DNA of 64,000 bases, from positions 124,001 through 188,000 of the forward strand of contig NZ_BAABWQ010000003.1 of NCBI RefSeq assembly GCF_040370365.1, read 5' to 3'. Below the pieces are notes generated by a model. It ran no database searches. It was not told where the DNA came from and was given only the letters and a program-made list of their open reading frames with translations. The DNA is from Shimia sp040370365 (GTDB lineage Bacteria; Pseudomonadota; Alphaproteobacteria; Rhodobacterales; Rhodobacteraceae). Shown piece after piece: positions 1 to 8,648 of this stretch. Position 1 is the stretch's first letter, and the number at the start of each line of letters is the position of its first letter. The position numbers and the translations under genes were made by a program.

Positions 1-1074
1 GGGGAGATAAGCGCAATTATTCTCTGAGCGGGCAATCAATCGTTGGGGCGCTAGCAGGCAAAAACCTTTGCCGTGTTTTGCAGCTCTGTGCGACTGCACC
101 TGCTGAATCAGCCCGGCGTTTTCCAAGGTTCTTCTAGCAGCCAAAAACTTGCGCTCAGACAGATTGAGCAATCCGGCACCGCGCATCGCCACACCATTCA
201 ATCGAAAGACGGTTTCCGGCCTGTGACCATGAGCCTCGCACAAACAAGTGTACAAGGCCAACGCTTCGGCAAAATTGCGATATTGCCGCAGTGCCGCCAT
301 TGCCAATCGATTGATTTCAAACACACTGTTTTTTCTTTCAAAAAGGCGGTTTTCCAACCGAAGTTTCCAAGCCCAGCTTGAGATGCCCTCGACTTCCTTG
401 ATCGTTATCGTTTCTGGCGACGAGCATTCCTCAGTCCTGTCCCACTCAAGGTTTCCATTCAGTTCTTCTAGAGTATCAACTGACCGCGCATACATGAGGG
501 CACGGCTGAGTAAGAATTCGTGCCTCTGCCCCATTGGTACCTTTGGGTGACCTTGTGGCGCGGTGCGAGACACCTGATCCGGCTGCTCAAGTGGATCTAG
601 CCGTGTTTCACCAAGATACCCTGCAAGTTGCGAGTACTTTCCTCCATCCGCTCGAACCGAGGTTGGCCCCAACACATATTCATTGGGGCCGGTTTTCACG
701 TCCACCGGCAAGCCCTCAGACTTCAGGTTCAGTCGGTACGGTAATTTTCCCCCGTAGTAGAGGTGCGCCCCTCTAGGGGACTTCACCGTGACTGTAGACC
801 ATCCAAATCTGTTCTGGAGTCGGTCAAGCAGGCTCTGGTCGTACACATCGCAATCCAGAACCGTAACTGCATCTAAGCGGACGCCATAGGCCGTCGAACC
901 AACTCCGACCATTGGCCCCATGACTTGTGAAAGGGTAAGTCGCCTATCAGCCCAACCCTTTGTTATTGGAGCCTTCCCCGAAGCCCCTCCAACAGGCAAA
1001 AGCGAAAATCCTTTCCGCGACAGGAACGCAATTTGATCCGCGAGTTCGTCGCTTACTCTTTTTCTCTGCTTCAT
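1..1074 (-). CDS. prim-pol-type replication protein, C-terminus cut by window edge
   Basis: An open frame of 358 codons runs from an ATG at 1074 to the window edge without a stop, so the C-terminus lies outside. The N-terminal ~160 residues look like a bifunctional primase/polymerase (prim-pol) domain as found in plasmid and island replication proteins. They show a DCDVYDQS acidic motif, then VKSPRGAHLYY, then VKTGPNEYVLGP. The remainder (about 180-358) contains a stretch near RLNGVAMRGAGLLNLSERKF that could be a winged-helix segment. The ATG overlaps the stop of the upstream gene as ATGA, implying translational coupling. Its position behind an AlpA regulator and an integrase fits replication of an integrative element. 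The prim-pol call is by motif pattern only. Confidence 0.75.
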   Translation of the reverse strand, partial: MKQRKRVSDELADQIAFLSRKGFSLLPVGGASGKAPITKGWADRRLTLSQVMGPMVGVGSTAYGVRLDAVTVLDCDVYDQSLLDRLQNRFGWSTVTVKSPRGAHLYYGGKLPYRLNLKSEGLPVDVKTGPNEYVLGPTSVRADGGKYSQLAGYLGETRLDPLEQPDQVSRTAPQGHPKVPMGQRHEFLLSRALMYARSVDTLEELNGNLEWDRTEECSSPETITIKEVEGISSWAWKLRLENRLFERKNSVFEINRLAMAALRQYRNFAEALALYTCLCEAHGHRPETVFRLNGVAMRGAGLLNLSERKFLAARRTLENAGLIQQVQSHRAAKHGKGFCLLAPQRLIARSENNCAYLP

Positions 1075-1370
1075 TTTGCGCCCCCAATCGAGAGGGCAAG
1101 GCACTTCAACACATACCGCGCATGAGTGCCGGGGAAGTCGCCTTTGTGCGGCTCGTGCCGTGTTTCAATTTCGACGCCCATGTTGCGCAAATTGTGAATA
1201 TAGGCTGACCAGCGCACGGCGGGGTAGTCGAGGCTTGAACAGCCCACATCGCCAGCTTCGATCAGGCATTCGAGCGCCCATCGGTTCCGGCCTGACACAA
1301 AAACATCGATTTCGCGGCCATCGGTCAGAATGATTGCAAAGCCTTTTTGGTTCCATTGTTGTGTAGTCAT
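1071..1370 (-). CDS. small winged-helix-like hypothetical protein of the integrated element
   Basis: This encodes 99 residues starting MTTQQWNQKGF. A longer frame starts at 1397, but the ATG at 1370 has an AGAGGAC ribosome site in front and is preferred. The sequence includes ILTDGREIDVFVSGRNRWAL and IETRHEPHKGDFPGTHARYVL. That pattern is common in small proteins beside integrases in Rhodobacteraceae and is sometimes annotated as a winged-helix domain. The stop overlaps the start of the prim-pol gene (ATGA), so the two are probably co-translated. A role in control of element replication is inference from position. Confidence 0.7.
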   Translation of the reverse strand: MTTQQWNQKGFAIILTDGREIDVFVSGRNRWALECLIEAGDVGCSSLDYPAVRWSAYIHNLRNMGVEIETRHEPHKGDFPGTHARYVLKCLALSIGGAK

Positions 1371-1466
1371 AGCAAGGTCGTCCTCTTGCAAAGCCATGCA
1401 AGAGCGGTAAGCTCAATTCGTGCTGTGAATTTTGGAGCCGCCGCCCTTGTTGGGTGGCGGTTTCTT

Positions 1467-1652
1467 CTAAGTGGTGGTCGCGGCTTTGGCCGCTTCCCAC
1501 GCTTCGATTTCAGAGAGTTTCCAGCGGGTACAACGCTCCGAAAGTTTTACCGGCTTCGGGAAAGTCCCAGCCTTAGCCCAAAGCCAAGGGGTGGTACGAT
1601 GAACACTCAAGCGCGTGCTGATCTGTCGATCTGATAGGTAGGTCTCTGGCAT
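1467..1652 (-). CDS. AlpA-family helix-turn-helix regulator
   Basis: A 61-residue protein with a GGAGCAATGAA ribosome site before the ATG at 1652. It reads as a compact MerR/AlpA-type helix-turn-helix: YLSDRQISTRLSVHRTTPWLW is the HTH, followed by the typical FPKPVKLSERCTRWKLSEIEAWE ending (given here only as the family signature FPKPVKL...RWKLSEIEAWE). Family members are prophage/island regulators that activate integrase or excision genes. It sits between the integrase side and the replication gene of the element. Confidence 0.88.
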   Translation of the reverse strand: MPETYLSDRQISTRLSVHRTTPWLWAKAGTFPKPVKLSERCTRWKLSEIEAWEAAKAATTT

Positions 1653-1752
1653 TTCATTGCTCCAGTCGTTTCAACTGGTGTCAATGATGCGCGACAAGCT
1701 TCACATTCTCAGGTCTCACGTTAATCCGCTACGCGAGACCCAGAACCACCAG

Positions 1753-2397
1753 TTACTTCGTGTCTTTGAAAACATTGGCATGACCAAGGTTGTGAAAATA
1801 CCTTTGCGCCCACTTCCTGACCTCCTTGTTCACCCAAGTCGATTTGACAGCTTTTGGCGTCACTTCGTGCCGACCAGCCTTTATGAAGGCTGCTGAGATT
1901 ATGTCTTGCCCTCTTTTCTCACTGTCAGCGCAGCTGTGTTTCTTTTCATCATTTCGGGTGGGGCGAATATGAAAATTGTCTCTCAGTTCCACCAACAAGA
2001 GGACTATGAAAAAATTTCGGTCCCAGTTTTCTTCGAAAGCAGAACCCCTTTTTCGCTTAATTTTCGGCTCCCAATCGCCGCCTAAAACGCGAGTTATAAA
2101 CCGCCGTTCCCACTCATTCAGAGGGTGCGCCAAATCAACTTTGGTCGAAACAACTTGCCGATAGAGGCGTTCAATATCCCAATGTTCTTCCGCCTCCCAA
2201 TAGAAGGCTTCTGCATACCGCCCTTCATCATAGAATTGGGCACTCTGAGCGGCTTCCGGTGTAAGTCTAACTTTGAAGATTTGTTGGGCTAGAAGGTGTC
2301 GTGGTCCAAATTCAGACTGCTCTTTCGCTTCTTCCACATACTCCAAGACTTCACCGTCAATGTAGCGTTGGATATCAGCCAGTTTAGAGTTTGTCAC
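1753..2397 (-). CDS. hypothetical protein coupled to the integrase
   Basis: A 214-residue soluble protein with a GTG start at 2397 that overlaps the integrase stop as GTGA, which supports both the start and translational coupling. It is rich in charged and aromatic residues (EAFYWEAEEHWDIERLYRQ, then WERRFITRVLGGDW). It has no signal peptide, no membrane segment and no motif I recognise. The coupling suggests it belongs to the mobile element rather than the host backbone. Its function is unknown. Confidence 0.6.
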   Translation of the reverse strand: MTNSKLADIQRYIDGEVLEYVEEAKEQSEFGPRHLLAQQIFKVRLTPEAAQSAQFYDEGRYAEAFYWEAEEHWDIERLYRQVVSTKVDLAHPLNEWERRFITRVLGGDWEPKIKRKRGSAFEENWDRNFFIVLLLVELRDNFHIRPTRNDEKKHSCADSEKRGQDIISAAFIKAGRHEVTPKAVKSTWVNKEVRKWAQRYFHNLGHANVFKDTK

Positions 2398-3671
2398 AGG
2401 GTCACCACGTTGTTTTTGCCCTGCTCATTGCTAACCAAAACATCCGACCAACAATCCATCATGCGCCGCCGCTTTTCGATCATGTCACCGCGCCGATACG
2501 CAGCCTCCACCAAATTGCTGATTTTGTGCCCAAGCGCGACTTCAGCCATTTCACCCGGAAACTTGGTATGTTCGGCTACCCAATCCCGAAACGTCGAGCG
2601 CAAGCCGTGCGGCACCGCCGCCTTGCCGCTTCTGGCATCCACAAAACCGCCCTCTTCTGCTTCGTGTATACGCCGCATTGTCGCGGACAGTGTCATGTCC
2701 GACAGCTGCCCACCGCGAGAGGCAGGAAAGACAATCTCCTGCCCCTCAAATCGCGGCAAATCGCCCAAAAGCGCCAACGCGTTTTGAGACAGCGGAACGC
2801 GATGCTCTTTGCCAGTCTTGGTGCGCTGGGCCGGTATGGTCCAAATGGCGCGTTCAAGGTCTATCTCATTCCAGACTGCGCCGCGAACCTCGCCTGAACG
2901 CGTCGCGGTCAACGCCAAAAGCTCCAAAGCCCGCGCGCCCATACCTTTGCGCTTCCTTAGTGCTTCAAACCAGTGTGGCGCATCTTCGATTGAAAGAGCC
3001 GCATGGTTTGCCTGCCCCTTCACCTTGTTCGGTGCTGGCAAAAGCTCTTTGAGGTTGCCCGCCCAGCGCGCGGGATTGTCGCCAGATCGGTGCCCTGCCA
3101 CGGTGGCCCACGACAGGACAGCCTCTATGCGACCTCTTAGCCTTGAGGCCGTTTCTGTCTTTGAAAGCCAGATCGGCTCTATGACCCGCAAAACGTCTTG
3201 AACGGCAATGTCGTTTACAAACGTAGAGCCTAACTCTGGCACCGCGTATGTTTTAAGTGTCGCGGCCCATTGCTTGCGGTGCTTATCGTTTTTGAATGCA
3301 TCCAGCTTAGAAGCGAGGCAACGCTCAACCGCTTCCTCAAAGGTCAAATTCATGCGCTGGGCGGCTGTGATTGCGCTTTTGGCCGCTTTACGCTCCGCAA
3401 CTGGGTCTATGCCGCCTTCGATGCCTAGTCGCACCTCACGCGCTTTCTCACGCGCCTGAGCAAGTGTAACGCTGGGATAGCCGCCCAAACCGATTTCTCT
3501 ACGCTTGTCGCCCACCTTTGTTCGCAACACCCAAGACCGCCCACCGTTGGGTGTGATCTGCAACAACAACCCCGAAACACCGCCCACAGCAAAGGTCGCG
3601 TTTCGCCCCTTGCCGGGGTGTTCCAGCCGCTTCACTTCGAGCGAAGATAGCTCTTTTGCAAGTTTCGGCAT
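2394..3671 (-). CDS. P4-type tyrosine recombinase/integrase
   Basis: A 425-residue, full-length site-specific recombinase. The N-terminal ~90 residues are the arm-binding domain (DUF4102 type: GLLLQITPNGGRSWVLR, then IGLGGYPSVTLAQAREKA). This is followed by a SAM-like core-binding domain and a C-terminal catalytic domain. Catalytic residues are visible: Arg in ALTATRSGEVRGAVW, HxxR in HGLRSTFRDW, a second His in ALGHKISN, and the nucleophile Tyr in EAAYRRGDM. It should catalyse integration and excision of the element lying to its left. All active-site boxes are present, so the enzyme is probably functional. Confidence 0.95.
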   Translation of the reverse strand: MPKLAKELSSLEVKRLEHPGKGRNATFAVGGVSGLLLQITPNGGRSWVLRTKVGDKRREIGLGGYPSVTLAQAREKAREVRLGIEGGIDPVAERKAAKSAITAAQRMNLTFEEAVERCLASKLDAFKNDKHRKQWAATLKTYAVPELGSTFVNDIAVQDVLRVIEPIWLSKTETASRLRGRIEAVLSWATVAGHRSGDNPARWAGNLKELLPAPNKVKGQANHAALSIEDAPHWFEALRKRKGMGARALELLALTATRSGEVRGAVWNEIDLERAIWTIPAQRTKTGKEHRVPLSQNALALLGDLPRFEGQEIVFPASRGGQLSDMTLSATMRRIHEAEEGGFVDARSGKAAVPHGLRSTFRDWVAEHTKFPGEMAEVALGHKISNLVEAAYRRGDMIEKRRRMMDCWSDVLVSNEQGKNNVVTL

Positions 3672-3711
3672 GGCGTCGGCCTCCGCATACCCATCATCCT
3701 ACCCGCCATAA

Positions 3712-3979
3712 GATATGCAACCCATCGCAACGCAATTCAACACCTTCCGAATGCAAATCCTCGTATTGCGTATAAATTCAAAGATTTGCAGACTTTTGGC
3801 GTCTCTGCGCAACAGCAGAATGGCGGCCTTCGTCTCCGCCACCCACCATTTTCATTCAATTCTGTTGGCACTCATTCAACCCCTTATGGGGCTGTTTTGG
3901 TTGATTTGTCTGCATTCATTGTTGCTATTGGATTTCTTCGATTAGACTTGCTCCTATGCAATACGTGGTATGATTTCTG
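3712..3979. other. intergenic stretch next to the integrase, candidate attachment site
   Basis: No gene is visible here. Near 3822-3847 the plus strand carries GGCGGCCTTCGTCTCCGCC followed by ACCCA, which resembles the 3' end of a tRNA or tmRNA ending in CCA. P4-type integrases usually recombine at such ends and near their own 5' end. No complete tRNA can be folded here, so this would be an attachment remnant only. This is a low-confidence suggestion. Confidence 0.25.
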
Positions 3980-4190
3980 GTGGTTTCGAGGATCAGAGAC
4001 CTACAAGCAGACGGTAAATCGATCAGACATAGAGATGATGTTCTCGCCAGCAAGACATGCGGCTGCTTCTCCTGCCAGATTGTATTTGCACCTGAGAAGA
4101 TAGAAGTGTGGTGTGACGATCAATGGCATCCTGTCGGCGCGACAGCTCTCTGCCCCCGCTCAACGCTGGATCGTGCGGGTTACTGTCAAA
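3980..4190 (+). pseudogene. remnant of a CGCF-type small zinc-ribbon protein
   Basis: The frame starting at 3980 contains HRDDVLASKTCGCFSCQIVF then EKIEVW and TALCPRSTLD. Small proteins with the pattern HRxEVLxSxxCGCFYCxxxFxPxEIxxW...CPxCxxDS are widespread in bacteria and appear to bind zinc through four cysteines. Here the last cysteine of the CPxC pair is Ser, and the usual downstream ending (G-Y-P then EFL..MH..WF) is replaced by unrelated sequence. The open frame happens to continue to 4360. It reads as a decayed copy, although expression of a divergent protein cannot be excluded. Confidence 0.45.
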
Positions 4191-4323
4191 GGGCAGCGCT
4201 TGCGAAAAATTCTGAAATGGCCGCCGTTTGGGGGGAGAGAGGTCAGCGAACGATCAACATAAGGGAGAGTGTCCTTCGAAGACATCGGTCGGACCGGTCA
4301 CGTTCATGGAGCGAGCTACGATT

Positions 4324-4845
4324 TCAAAGTGTCGCAGCGGCGCGGCTGGCCTGGTCGTAGTGGCCGGACAAGGCGCGTAGCATGCGAGCCAATTCACGCA
4401 GGTCTGCACCACTCATTTCCGTAGGTGACAGCCCGTCAAGCAAACACTGCCGCCGCACATCGCGGTAGGCTTCACACAGCGCAACCCCATCCTCCGACGT
4501 GCGATAGAACACTTCCTTGCCCCTTTTTTCTGACACCAGCAATCCGGCCTTGAGCAATTTGCGCAGGGCATAGTTTACCGTATGACTGTCTTCGATGTTC
4601 AGCAGAAAGCTGATGTCGGAGAGCCGCTTGTCCCTGTCCCGATGGTTGACGTTGTGCAGGATCAGAATTTCGAGAGGGCTGAGGTCGGGGTGACCCGCAG
4701 CGGCCATGCAGCGTGTCACCCATCGCGAAAAGGCGTTGAACCCAACGATCAAGCCAAACTCGAGCTCTGACAACTCCCAGCCGCCGCCTTCGGCCAGATG
4801 GCGAGAGGAGACGATTCGGCGGTCAGCGGGGGTTTTGTCGGTCAT
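4324..4845 (-). CDS. MarR-like winged-helix transcriptional regulator
   Basis: A 173-residue protein. The frame is open upstream to 4938, but ATG 4845 is chosen because it follows a GAAGAGAG ribosome site and starts MTDKTPADRR. The central region is a MarR-type winged helix: LSPLEILILHNVNHRDRDKR, then LSDISFLLNIEDSHTVNYAL as the recognition helix region, then LLVSEKRGKEVFYRTSEDG as the wing. It is divergent from the TRAP/5-oxoprolinase operon beginning at 5015 and is the obvious candidate local regulator. The ligand is unknown. Confidence 0.85.
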   Translation of the reverse strand: MTDKTPADRRIVSSRHLAEGGGWELSELEFGLIVGFNAFSRWVTRCMAAAGHPDLSPLEILILHNVNHRDRDKRLSDISFLLNIEDSHTVNYALRKLLKAGLLVSEKRGKEVFYRTSEDGVALCEAYRDVRRQCLLDGLSPTEMSGADLRELARMLRALSGHYDQASRAAATL

Positions 4846-4962
4846 TTCCAGCTCTCTTCCTGCGCAATTCGCTGATATTTTCCGCATAAGATGCCGATAT
4901 TTCCTCAACATTTCAATAGTCGCGACCAACTTTGGCACCCAACAATGATAAAACGTTGACGA

Positions 4963-4981
4963 AATGTAAGTGTAATGTAAG
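4963..4981 (+). promoter_or_regulatory. tandem AATGTAAG repeat upstream of the TRAP operon
   Basis: Two exact AATGTAAG copies start at 4963 and 4974, one helical turn (11 bp) apart, 34 bp before the dctP start codon and inside the divergent regulator/transporter gap. Such phased repeats often bind a protein on one DNA face. No regulator is demonstrated, and chance in an AT-rich leader is possible. Confidence 0.35.
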
Positions 4982-5014
4982 CCTAGTTCAATCTAACAAA
5001 ACAGGGAGAGCACA

Positions 5015-5986
5015 ATGCTCATTTCACGAATTATTGGCGGGACAACCGCTGCTCTTGCGGGTCTGGCCATCGGTGCACAGGCTGAAACATGGGACATGCC
5101 AACACCGTACCCAGACGCAACCTTCCACACGGTCAACATCTCCGAATTTGCCGCTGATGTGGCCACTGCAACAGAGGGCGCGCTTGACATCAAAGTTCAT
5201 TCGGCAGCATCGCTCTTTAAACACCCCGAAATTAGCCGGGCTGTTCGCAGCGGTCAGGTGCCCATTGGCGAATTCTTCCTGTCACTTCTGGCCAATGAAG
5301 ACCCCGCTTTTGGCGCGGATTCACTGCCTTTCCTCGCGACGAACTACGAAGATGCAGAACGGCTTTGGGCTGCACAGAAAGACGCGATTTCTGCGCTTCT
5401 GGAAGAACAGGGCATGATGGTTCTCTATTCGGTGCCATGGCCGCCGCAGGGACTTTATACCAACAACGAAATCACCTCGGTTGAAGATCTCGCAGGGTTG
5501 AAGTTCCGCACCTATAACGCCACCCTCGAAGAATTCGCAAACCTCGCAGGCGCCGCGCCAACACAGGTCGAAAATCCGGATATTCCGCAGGCTTTCAGCA
5601 CCGGTCGTGTTGAGGCGATGATCACCTCGCCTTCGACCGGCGTGAATTCCAAAGCGTGGGACTTCCTGACCCATTACACCGACATTCAGGCCTGGATCCC
5701 GAAAAACGTCGTGGTGGTGAACACCCGTTCGTTCCGCCGTCTGGACGACGCGACACAGGCCGCGGTTCTTGAATCAGCCGCCGCTGCGGAAGCGCGTGGT
5801 TGGGAAATGAGCCGTGCCGAAACCAAGGCGCAGACTGCGGTTCTGGCGGAAAACGGCATCATCGTCGTCGAGCCTTCCGAAGAACTGATGACAGGGCTGC
5901 GCGAGATTGGTGCGCAAATGCTGGAAAACTGGACCGCCGAAGCAGGTGACGCCGGTGCCGCACTTCTGAGCGCCTACGGGCAGTAA
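5015..5986 (+). CDS. dctP: TRAP transporter substrate-binding protein (DctP family)
   Basis: A 323-residue periplasmic solute receptor with an AGGGAGAG ribosome site. A signal peptide is evident (residues 1-23, ending IGAQA before ETWDMPTPYPD). The mature part is DctP-type, with the region GLKFRTYNATLEEFANLAGA and the late QAAVLESAAAAEARGWEMS helix typical of the family. It delivers a carboxylate-type solute to the DctQM membrane pair encoded next. As the operon continues with 5-oxoprolinase genes, pyroglutamate or a related amino-acid derivative is a plausible ligand, but the sequence alone does not show this. Confidence 0.93.
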   Translation: MLISRIIGGTTAALAGLAIGAQAETWDMPTPYPDATFHTVNISEFAADVATATEGALDIKVHSAASLFKHPEISRAVRSGQVPIGEFFLSLLANEDPAFGADSLPFLATNYEDAERLWAAQKDAISALLEEQGMMVLYSVPWPPQGLYTNNEITSVEDLAGLKFRTYNATLEEFANLAGAAPTQVENPDIPQAFSTGRVEAMITSPSTGVNSKAWDFLTHYTDIQAWIPKNVVVVNTRSFRRLDDATQAAVLESAAAAEARGWEMSRAETKAQTAVLAENGIIVVEPSEELMTGLREIGAQMLENWTAEAGDAGAALLSAYGQ

Positions 5987-5994
5987 CCACGCGA

Positions 5995-6024
5995 GGCCGG
6001 GCGCGCACCACACCGCGCCCGGCC
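5995..6024 (+). terminator. GC-rich hairpin between dctP and dctQ
   Basis: An 11-bp perfect stem, GGCCGGGCGCG pairing with CGCGCCCGGCC, with an 8-base loop, starts 9 bases after the dctP stop. There is no U-run, so it is more likely an mRNA-stabilising or attenuating structure than a full terminator. It would favour receptor over permease synthesis. Confidence 0.75.
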
Positions 6025-6055
6025 TAATACACACCTGACCTGTAAGGAGGCAGCC

Positions 6056-6604
6056 ATGCGGCACGCCTTGAACACTATCTACCGATTGGCCGGCGGGCTG
6101 GCTGCGTCTTTCATTGTCGCCATCGTGGCCATAGTCTTCGTGCAGGTTTGCCTGAACCTAGCAGACAAAATCGCCGCCGCCTTCACTGGAACCGGTCTTG
6201 GGCTGACAATCCCGTCTTATGCGGATTTCACCGGCTTTTTTCTGGCTGCTTCTACCTTTCTTGCGCTGGCCTATGCGCTGCGGGCGGGCGGGCATATCCG
6301 CGTCACGCTCCTGCTCAGCCGCCTGCCGACGCGTGCGCAGCACGGCTTTGAAATCGCCGTCGTCGCAATTGCCTTGGCGATGAGCGCCTTTGCAAGTTGG
6401 TATATCATCCTGCTTGTCTATGAATCTTTTGAATATGGAGATCGGTCGTCTGGCATGGTCTCTGTTCCGCTTTGGTTGCCGCAACTGCCCGTCGCGTTTG
6501 GCCTGATCATTCTCACAATTGCCCTGCTCGACGAACTGGTCGGTCTTTTGCGCGGTCGCACCGCGTCTTGGGACGGCAAGGGCGAAAACTTGCTGAGCGA
6601 ATAG
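6056..6604 (+). CDS. dctQ: TRAP transporter small permease (DctQ family)
   Basis: A 182-residue integral membrane protein with a strong TAAGGAGG ribosome site just ahead of the ATG. Four hydrophobic segments are visible (about 15-40, 55-80, 95-118 and 140-163), as expected for DctQ. The segment FFLAASTFLALAYALRAGGH-IRV matches the family core. It forms the membrane complex with DctM and couples sodium-driven uptake to the DctP receptor. Confidence 0.92.
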   Translation: MRHALNTIYRLAGGLAASFIVAIVAIVFVQVCLNLADKIAAAFTGTGLGLTIPSYADFTGFFLAASTFLALAYALRAGGHIRVTLLLSRLPTRAQHGFEIAVVAIALAMSAFASWYIILLVYESFEYGDRSSGMVSVPLWLPQLPVAFGLIILTIALLDELVGLLRGRTASWDGKGENLLSE

Positions 6605-6615
6605 GAGCCCAAGCC

Positions 6616-7911
6616 ATGTCTATAGCCGTCCTTTCGATCATTCTCATTGTCCTTCTTTTTGCCTTCCTTGGTGCGGGGCTTTGGGTTGCCTTTTCGCTGC
6701 TGGGGGTGGGCATTGCCGCAATGGCATTGTTCAGCAACGCGCCCTTGGGCCTTGTTATGGCGACAACCATGTGGGGCCATTCGAACTCCTGGGCTTTGGC
6801 CGCGCTGCCGCTGTTCATATGGATGGGCGAAATCCTGTTCCGGTCGCGCCTCAGCGATGACATGTTCACTGGCCTTTCGCCATGGATGAACCGCCTGCCC
6901 GGGCAGCTGTTGCATGTCAATGTCTTCGCCTGCGGGATCTTCGCGGCGGTGTCCGGGTCGTCGGCGGCAACGGCTGCCACAATCGGCAAGCTTTCGATCC
7001 CTGAACTGTCGCGGCGCGGCTATCCCGAAAAGATGGTGATCGGGACGCTGGCCGGTTCGGCGACGCTGGGGCTGCTGATTCCGCCGTCGATCATCTTGAT
7101 CGTTTATGGTGTGGCAACCGAGCAGTCCATTGCGCGGCTGTTCATCGCGGGGGTTCTGCCTGGACTTCTGCTGATGACCCTATTCGTGGGATATGTCGCT
7201 GTCTGGGCCATCTTGAACCGCGACAGTCTCCCTATGGAGGACATCTCTGCCACCTTCCGTGAGAAGCTGCGTCGTTCCCGTCGTTTGCTTCCGGTGATGT
7301 TGTTGATCGGCGGGGTGATCGGCTCGATCTATGCTGGCATCGCCTCGCCCACGGATGCTGCGGCGGTTGGGGTTGTTCTCGCGCTGATCCTGTCGTGGAG
7401 TTCCGGCACGCTGACCCGTGCGAGCTTTGTTGATGGCTTGATGGGTGCAACTGTGACGTCCTGCATGATCGGTTTCATCCTTGCGGGCGCGTCTTTCCTT
7501 ACCGTCGCTATGGGCTTTACCGGCATCCCCCGCATCCTTGCCGAATGGATCGGCGGGCTTGGTCTGTCGACATTTACCCTCCTGGCGGCGCTGACGGTGT
7601 TTTTTGTGATCCTTGGCTGCTTCCTTGACGGGATTTCGGTTGTGGTGCTGACCGCCTCGGTCATTATGCCGATGGTGCAGCAGGCCGGAATTGATCCGCT
7701 GTGGTTTGGCATCTTTCTGGTGATCGTGGTTGAAATGAGCCAGATCACCCCGCCGGTGGGCTTCAACCTCTTCGTGCTGCAATCCCTGACCGGGCGCGAT
7801 ATTCTGACAGTTGCCTATGCCGCGCTTCCGTTCTTCTTTTTGATGATTGTTGCGTTGGTTCTTATCGTGATCTTCCCCTCAATCGTGACCTACCTGCCGG
7901 AGCAGATGTGA
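6616..7911 (+). CDS. dctM: TRAP transporter large permease (DctM family)
   Basis: A 431-residue polytopic membrane protein of the usual DctM length, with about 12 hydrophobic segments. The frame extends upstream, but ATG 6616, 11 bases after the dctQ stop and following GGAGCCC, is the natural start. Family hallmarks are visible: AAVSGSSAATAATIGKLSIP near residue 115, LIPPSIILIVYGVATEQSI, and the C-terminal EMSQITPPVGFNLFVLQSLT. It forms the translocation channel of the TRAP system. The stop overlaps the pxpB start (GTGA), coupling transport to the catabolic genes. Confidence 0.94.
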   Translation: MSIAVLSIILIVLLFAFLGAGLWVAFSLLGVGIAAMALFSNAPLGLVMATTMWGHSNSWALAALPLFIWMGEILFRSRLSDDMFTGLSPWMNRLPGQLLHVNVFACGIFAAVSGSSAATAATIGKLSIPELSRRGYPEKMVIGTLAGSATLGLLIPPSIILIVYGVATEQSIARLFIAGVLPGLLLMTLFVGYVAVWAILNRDSLPMEDISATFREKLRRSRRLLPVMLLIGGVIGSIYAGIASPTDAAAVGVVLALILSWSSGTLTRASFVDGLMGATVTSCMIGFILAGASFLTVAMGFTGIPRILAEWIGGLGLSTFTLLAALTVFFVILGCFLDGISVVVLTASVIMPMVQQAGIDPLWFGIFLVIVVEMSQITPPVGFNLFVLQSLTGRDILTVAYAALPFFFLMIVALVLIVIFPSIVTYLPEQM

Positions 7912-8648
7912 CCCACCCCTCCCCTGAATTCCCCATGATCCGCACCGGAGGTGTGGACGGTCTTCTTGTCAGCTTTGGCGACAGATTAAGCGAAGCTGCC
8001 AACCGCGCTGCGCTTGCGTTTCGTGTTGCCGTCGAAGCCGAAGGCTGGGACGCGATTGAAGAAACGTCGTCCACCCTGGTGTCCTGCTTTATCCGCTTTG
8101 ATCCTTTGCAGCTGCCGCATGAGATTGTGAAAGCGAAAGTCGAAACCTTGGTCAAAGGCCGCAACTGGTTTGACGCAGCCTTACCAACGGGGCGGCGGTT
8201 CTGGCGCATTCCAACAGTTTATGGCACCGAATTGGCCCCGCAACTTGCGCAGGCCGCCGCGGCAGCGGGGATGACCGAAGCTGAGGCGGTCACATCCCTA
8301 TCAGGCGCGCGCGTGCGTGTGCAGGCGCTCGGTTTTGCGCCCGGTCAGCCCTATCTTGGGGAATTGCCGGAAGCGTGGGACATTCCCCGCCAAAGCCAAT
8401 TGACGGACCGCGTCCCGCAAGGTGCGCTTGTCGTGGCGATCCGGCAATTCGTGCTGTTTGGCGTTTCGGCACCAACCGGCTGGCAGCATGTCGGCCAGAC
8501 GGCAATCAATCTGTTCCAACCCAAGGCGGACGAACCGATCCTTTTGCGGCCCGGTGACGAGGTGCGCTTCATTGCCACTGATCCCGCGTCATTGAACAAC
8601 ATGCGCAGCGATCCCAATGGCGGCGCGACCTACGAGACAATCAAATGA
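7908..8648 (+). CDS. pxpB: 5-oxoprolinase subunit PxpB (allophanate hydrolase subunit 1/KipI family)
   Basis: A 246-residue protein beginning at a GTG that overlaps the dctM stop, with GGAG six bases upstream. The KipI-type domain is recognisable from GFAPGQPYLGELPEAWDIPR and the later SAPTGWQHVGQTAINLF. With PxpC and PxpA it forms the prokaryotic ATP-dependent 5-oxoprolinase that opens L-pyroglutamate to glutamate. The gene overlaps pxpC by ATGA. Older databases would call it allophanate hydrolase or kinase-A inhibitor. The complete pxpBCA set argues for 5-oxoprolinase. Confidence 0.88.
   Translation: MTHPSPEFPMIRTGGVDGLLVSFGDRLSEAANRAALAFRVAVEAEGWDAIEETSSTLVSCFIRFDPLQLPHEIVKAKVETLVKGRNWFDAALPTGRRFWRIPTVYGTELAPQLAQAAAAAGMTEAEAVTSLSGARVRVQALGFAPGQPYLGELPEAWDIPRQSQLTDRVPQGALVVAIRQFVLFGVSAPTGWQHVGQTAINLFQPKADEPILLRPGDEVRFIATDPASLNNMRSDPNGGATYETIK

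Noticed and set aside
3770..3847. Possible complete tRNA ending in CCACCCA
   Set aside because: No acceptor stem partner, D-arm or anticodon arm can be formed; at most a 3' end remnant.
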